45,520 nucleotides of DNA from Acrasis kona (lineage: Eukaryota; Heterolobosea; Eutetramitea; Acrasida; Acrasidae). Both the position numbers and the translations under genes were made by a program. Below the pieces are notes generated by a model. It was not told the DNA's origin, did no database searches, and saw only the letters and a program-made list of their open reading frames with translations. The DNA is taken from assembly GCA_026419775.2 (NCBI GenBank), contig JAOPGA020000962.1, positions 1-45,520 on the forward strand, given 5' to 3'. This document shows positions 42,167 through 45,520 of this stretch, in pieces. Each line of letters opens with the position of its first letter. Positions within the stretch are counted from its first letter, which is position 1.

Positions 42167-43930
42167 TTATTGTTTCTTCTCATCATAACCCAATGTCATT
42201 GTCACTTCCGAATTTGTAACATCTTCAGTAACTCTAATTTTCACTTCACTGAGACCGAAACTGAATTCTGCAGTAATGCAACGATTGAGTCCTTTTCCTG
42301 GTAATTTCATTTCAAGCGGAAAGATCTCAATGGCATCTGATGCATCGCGAGGATCCATCATATCTGATGTGACCACTTTGGTTCTAATTTTTAGAGAAAA
42401 ATAATCAACAGGAAAAAATCTTTTAACAACTTTATGATCTTTTGATACCGAATCCCCTTTTCTGGCAAACACAGCGACACCATCTCGGCAGTAATTAGCA
42501 CCGTTAAGAGTATGGTTACATAATGGGTTATGTACACCAACAATAAATGGTACCATACTAGTCATACCATATGTTCTACGTAAAACTCTTGATTCGATAG
42601 TAATTGGATTGACACCATGCCAAGCAGCACCAACCACAATGGCTTTGGAAGGACCATCTGGAGAGTATACGTGAATTTTTTCACCAAAATTTGTTCTCAA
42701 CATGTTCCTCAATAACGGTGAGCTAGAGAATCCTCCTACAAGTACCATCTTGTTGATCGTTTTCCCTACTGCTTTTGCCTTTGAAATTTGCTTTCTAACT
42801 TCATCTTTGATTGAATCCAATACATTTTTGAAAATATCATCAATTCTTTCTCTGGACAGTCTTAACTGATAAATTTCATCAGGTTCATACATGTGCTGAA
42901 TTTGATCGGAAATTTGATCTTTAAGGAACAGGGACATTTTACCGGGAAGAACGATATTTGAATTCTTTCTGTTACCATCGTCATTATGCTTTGCTACAAT
43001 CCAATCCCGATATATAAAACTAGTGTATTCAATTGGCATGGTTTGACGAATGGTTTGAAACATGTTTTGTCCATCAGGGTAACGTTGTTCCACGTAATTG
43101 ATAAAGTTGTTATCAACATACATGCCTCCGAAAGGTCCACCACCTCCGATACATACTTCTTTAAATAGTCCTTCTGATGTCATTTCGTGAGTTGTTAGAT
43201 CGACTGTTCCTCCTCCGGCATCGACAATCAAAACAACGTCACCTGACTCAATGTAGATTTTCTTCTTGAGATCTCTCATGGCGTACACAAGAGCAGCTTC
43301 TGGTTCCAAAATCATTTGGAGATGCGAAATGGAGTTTTCACGTGTAACCATTCCTGCTTGGATTGCGGCTTGTCTCATTGCCACTTTCTCTGAATCAGAC
43401 CAGATGGCAGGAATTGTCAAATAGTAAGCAATTTCAGACTTTTGGATTCTTTCTTCCTTGATGTCAATGTTCTCATCGGTCATACTTTCCATTAATTTTT
43501 CCAGGTACATGGCAACTAGTGTGATTGGCGGTAATGGAAATTTCTCGGCTAGCGATTTGTCGAACAAACCCATTTTGAAGTTTGTTACGAGGTGGTGATG
43601 CTTCATATCTTCATTGGGATCTGAGAAGAGGTCAATTGCTGGTTGTCCCCATTCTACCACGGTTAAGTTTGGCGACAGTAACAAAGCAGTTCTTGCTTTT
43701 GGATAGGGTACCAGCGCACCTGGCCAGTTACTTTTTGTGTTAGTGAGTTAGAGAACAAGTTCTTACGATTTTACTGAAGGTGTAACATCAGGATTTGAAG
43801 TGTGTGCTATTGAGTATCCAGAAAACGCAGTACCAAAATCCACTCCAACTACAAGTTTAGTTCCAAGTGGGTATGCCAAAGTGCAACCAAGTAGCAGAAG
43901 TATAACTGACACGTGTCGCACGTTGAGCAT
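42167..43930 (-). CDS. HSP70-superfamily protein, HSPA12-like, with signal peptide
   Basis: Exon 1 (43930-43767) and exon 2 (43730-42167) flank a 36-nt intron. The acceptor AAAAAG|TAACTGG is the one that keeps phase and yields KSNWPGALVPYPKARTALLL, matching HSPA12's N-terminal layout; total 575 aa. The actin/HSP70 ATPase motifs are complete: VVGVDFGTAFSGYS (phosphate 1), IVDAGGGTVDLTTHE (phosphate 2) and MVLVGGFSSSPLLRNML (adenosine). The substrate-binding part is short and divergent, as in HSPA12. The N-terminus MLNVRHVSVILLLLGCTLAY is a clear signal peptide, unlike cytosolic HSPA12, and there is no HDEL/KDEL end (ends DEKKQ), so it is probably secreted or vesicular (inference). Confidence 0.85.
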
Positions 43931-44108
43931 TGTTTTAATTGGGTTAGCAAATGTTACTAATGGACTAATTAAGTAATTAGACTTTGCTTGAATCGTTCAA
44001 TTCCAATCAACCTTGTCAACAAATCCCGATTAGTCTAATTTCCTTTTAAGTTTTTTATCTACCTGTTGGGTTCAAAGTAATTGGATACACATTTGTGAAG
44101 GTCATACA

Positions 44109-44643
44109 ATGCGTAATCCAACATTCTACTTCAGAGCTAACGTCTACTTCCGCTCGGAAAATTGTATATTTGAATTTACAATAAAACGTTGTCCGAAGCA
44201 TGAGCATGTATTGCTGCTGCTATGTTGTCTGAGCGTTGAGCCTCAAGCTGCCATCATCAATACGTTTGCTGGAAACGGATTTGTGAGCTATTCTAGAGAA
44301 AATGTTTTGGGAACAACATCTCAAGTCACAAGTTACGCGGTCGACTATGATTCGTCGAATTCGTTGTTGTACTTCACAAATCTACATCGGATACGTGCTC
44401 GATTGTGTCACTGGTCTCGTTAATTCTATAGCAGGAACAGCCATCGGTGGATATAATGGCGACAACATCATAGCTACAAATGCTCAACTTAATAGCCCTA
44501 AAGGAATAGCAGTCGACATTGTTAACAACCTTGTTTACATTGCTGATAGTAGCAACAATCGTATCAGAGTAGCGAACAGAACAACAAACATCATCTCTAC
44601 CTTTGCAGGAACAGCCCCCGTAAACCCTCTTTTTTTTAAGTAG
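44109..44643 (+). pseudogene. Truncated, frameshifted 5' part of an NHL-repeat protein gene
   Basis: The frame from 44109 gives a hydrophobic segment (HVLLLLCCLSVEPQAA) and the first propeller strand (IINTFAGNGFVSYSREN, LLYFTNLHRIR). The adjacent frame then continues VLDCVTGLVNSIAGTAIGGY and SPKGIAVDIVNNLVYIADS, NRIRVANRTTNIISTFAGT. A 2-bp deletion within CGTGCTCGAT (near 44396) explains the shift. Homology stops abruptly near 44617, right before the T-rich flank of a tRNA-Gly copy. It is clearly related to the NHL genes at the left end of the window, but on the opposite strand. It is a pseudogene, unless a micro-intron repairs the frame. Confidence 0.75.
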
Positions 44644-44651
44644 TAAAAAAT

Positions 44652-44733
44652 TGCATTGACGGGGACTTTCTGAAAAATCGAACCCCGGTCTATACGATGG
44701 CAACGTCCAATTCTACCACTAAACCATCAATGA
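44652..44733 (-). tRNA. Diverged second copy of tRNA-Gly (GCC) with 11-nt T-loop insertion, probable pseudogene
   Basis: It is nearly identical to the tRNA-Gly at 31836-31917 across D-arm, anticodon loop (GCC) and T-stem. Differences are position 1 G to T (mispairs with C72), one base in the 3' anticodon strand (CGTAT for CGTCT, creating a G-A mispair), and changes inside the insert (TTTTCAGAAAG for TTTCTAGAAAG) that keep its 11-nt length. A 14-nt 3' flank, including the T-run, is also shared with one mismatch. Two stem mismatches suggest it is degenerating, but transcription is still possible. Confidence 0.8.
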
Positions 44734-44758
44734 AGATATTTTAAATTATATAACTGAA

Positions 44759-45124
44759 TTATAATTGATAATAGTCTTCATGTGATGAATGACACCGAGG
44801 ACATTTAGTGTCATAATTAGGATTACTGCACCAGTAACGCATCTTTGACAGTGTGCAAAGCTGGTTGGAACGGAGTCGGAGTAAAAATTTCTGTTCGCTT
44901 TTGTTTAATTTGTCAACATCTACAGATGCTTTAATGTGGTATTCGTCATGTAGAAGGTCATTTGTAGTCAACTGAGTAAGCACGTTTGGAAGACAAATAA
45001 GATTTGACGGCTCTTGCATGGCAAAAATTATAAATCTGGAAGGGTCCTGGTTTACCATCTGGAAAACCATCTGGAAAGCTAGATATCTCAATAAATATTG
45101 GTCTATTTCAACTTTTTTCTTCAT
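44759..45124 (-). mobile_element. LINE 3'-terminal fragment (C-terminal CCHC-like motif)
   Basis: The frame reads FLLRLRSNQLCTLSKMRYW and then KCPRCHSSHEDYYQL before a stop. This is the typical ending of many LINE ORFs (Arg-rich helix, then C-P-x-C-x3-(S/H)-x-E-D). Upstream sequence (LTTNDLLHDEYHIKA) also fits a reverse-transcriptase C-terminal region. The stop lies 25 nt upstream of the 5' end of the second tRNA-Gly copy, on the same strand. Confidence 0.6.
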
Positions 45125-45299
45125 ATTCAGACTCGTAACTGTTTTTCCTACATAATGAACTACTTTACAGCTGTTTTATAATTTTCGATCATACCATCAT
45201 TTCAAAGACCTGGATATTTTAATGAATACTGCTCCATTTCAACATTTTTCTTCATATTCATACTCGTGACTACTTTTTCTGCATGTTGAGCTACTTTTT
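45082..45299. repeat. Two ~86-bp degenerate direct repeats, ~130-bp period
   Basis: The stretch from 45082 (ATTTCAAC, TTCTTCATATTCA, ACTCGT, CATAATGA) recurs from 45212 with scattered substitutions (TTCTTCATATTCATACTCGT, GCATGTTGA). It overlaps the N-terminal side of the LINE fragment and may be an internal duplication of that element. Confidence 0.65.
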
Positions 45300-45520
45300 G
45301 TGATTATTGACCACTAAAGACATCCGCCGAAAAATCATGTTAATTAAAAAATATTACTGTTAACTAAATGAATGTTATAAAAGGACTGTTATTTATTGTT
45401 TACATTCCGTTTAGCTTCTTCTTCTATAATTTTGAGCTGCCTCGACATGCTTATCTTCGCAGGTGGGGATGATGTAGGATCTCCGTGAGCAGGTGAGCAG
45501 ATTAGTCTTTTTTTGGTTGA
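45300..45520. other. Window end, no feature identified
   Basis: AT-rich to 45420, then a more mixed stretch with AGGTGGGGATGATG and GAGCAGGTGAGCAG. It may be the start of another LINE or gene fragment that continues beyond the window, but I cannot support a call. Confidence 0.4.

Noticed and set aside
44374-44703. Minus-strand 109-aa frame
   Set aside because: It is antisense to the NHL fragment and runs into the tRNA-Gly copy.

Overview
This is a stretch of nuclear DNA from a free-living eukaryotic microbe. The evidence is many very short GT-AG introns (34-48 nt in nearly every case I could place, phase-consistent), the standard stop codons, eukaryotic core genes (CDK7-like kinase, Brix-domain ribosome-assembly protein, TFIIIC-like WD40 protein, peroxisomal carrier, 3-hydroxyacyl-CoA dehydratase), nuclear tRNA genes, and large secreted NHL/EGF proteins of the kind seen in amoeboid protists. 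A heterolobosean amoeba (Acrasis/Naegleria type) is my best guess, but this rests on gene style and not on a search.

Layout. 1-7.4 kb: two reading frames for secreted NHL-propeller proteins on the minus strand, separated by a single in-frame TAA; the downstream one ends in three EGF modules and a long Thr-Pro stalk that leaves the window. 7.4-9.1 kb: sparse DNA with a 580-bp element bounded by 21-bp inverted repeats. 9.1-29.7 kb: a compact gene-rich block with a zinc-finger protein, an SDR-type protein, two paralogous proteins rich in IHEKP-type motifs about 12 kb apart, two unknown proteins, HACD dehydratase head-to-head with a membrane protein, a PMP34-like carrier, an ependymin-related protein, PPAN/SSF1 with an RGG tail, a TFIIIC-like WD40 protein, CDK7, a transmembrane CHRD/U-box protein and a small two-TM protein. 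30-37.3 kb: a genomic graveyard holding a decayed F-box/LRR gene, tRNA-Tyr, tRNA-Gly, a SAM-like gene, a broken piggyBac-type transposase and a broken LINE. 37.3-44 kb: two membrane or secreted proteins preceded by the same ~200-bp direct repeat, and an HSP70/HSPA12-like protein with a signal peptide. 44-45.5 kb: a truncated NHL gene, a second diverged tRNA-Gly and a LINE 3' fragment.

The most striking content is in the tRNA genes. The tRNA-Tyr gene folds perfectly only if three separate 10-nt segments are looped out: one in the D-loop, one at the canonical anticodon 37/38 site and one in the T-loop. The tRNA-Gly(GCC) gene carries an 11-nt segment at the same T-loop site, and a second diverged copy keeps an 11-nt insert there. 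The inserts have A-rich 3' ends and leave stems and consensus loop bases intact, which suggests extra tRNA introns removed by splicing, or else unusually enlarged mature loops. The second highlight is a predicted single-pass membrane protein with two extracellular CHRD modules and a cytoplasmic U-box, in effect a receptor-like E3 ubiquitin ligase.

Most coding genes look like ordinary housekeeping or secretory genes. No operon-like logic is expected. The clear pairings are the 55-bp divergent promoter between HACD and a membrane protein, and the 9-bp convergent gap between that protein and the PMP34-like gene. Intron positions were inferred by eye from splice signals and from restored reading frame and family similarity.
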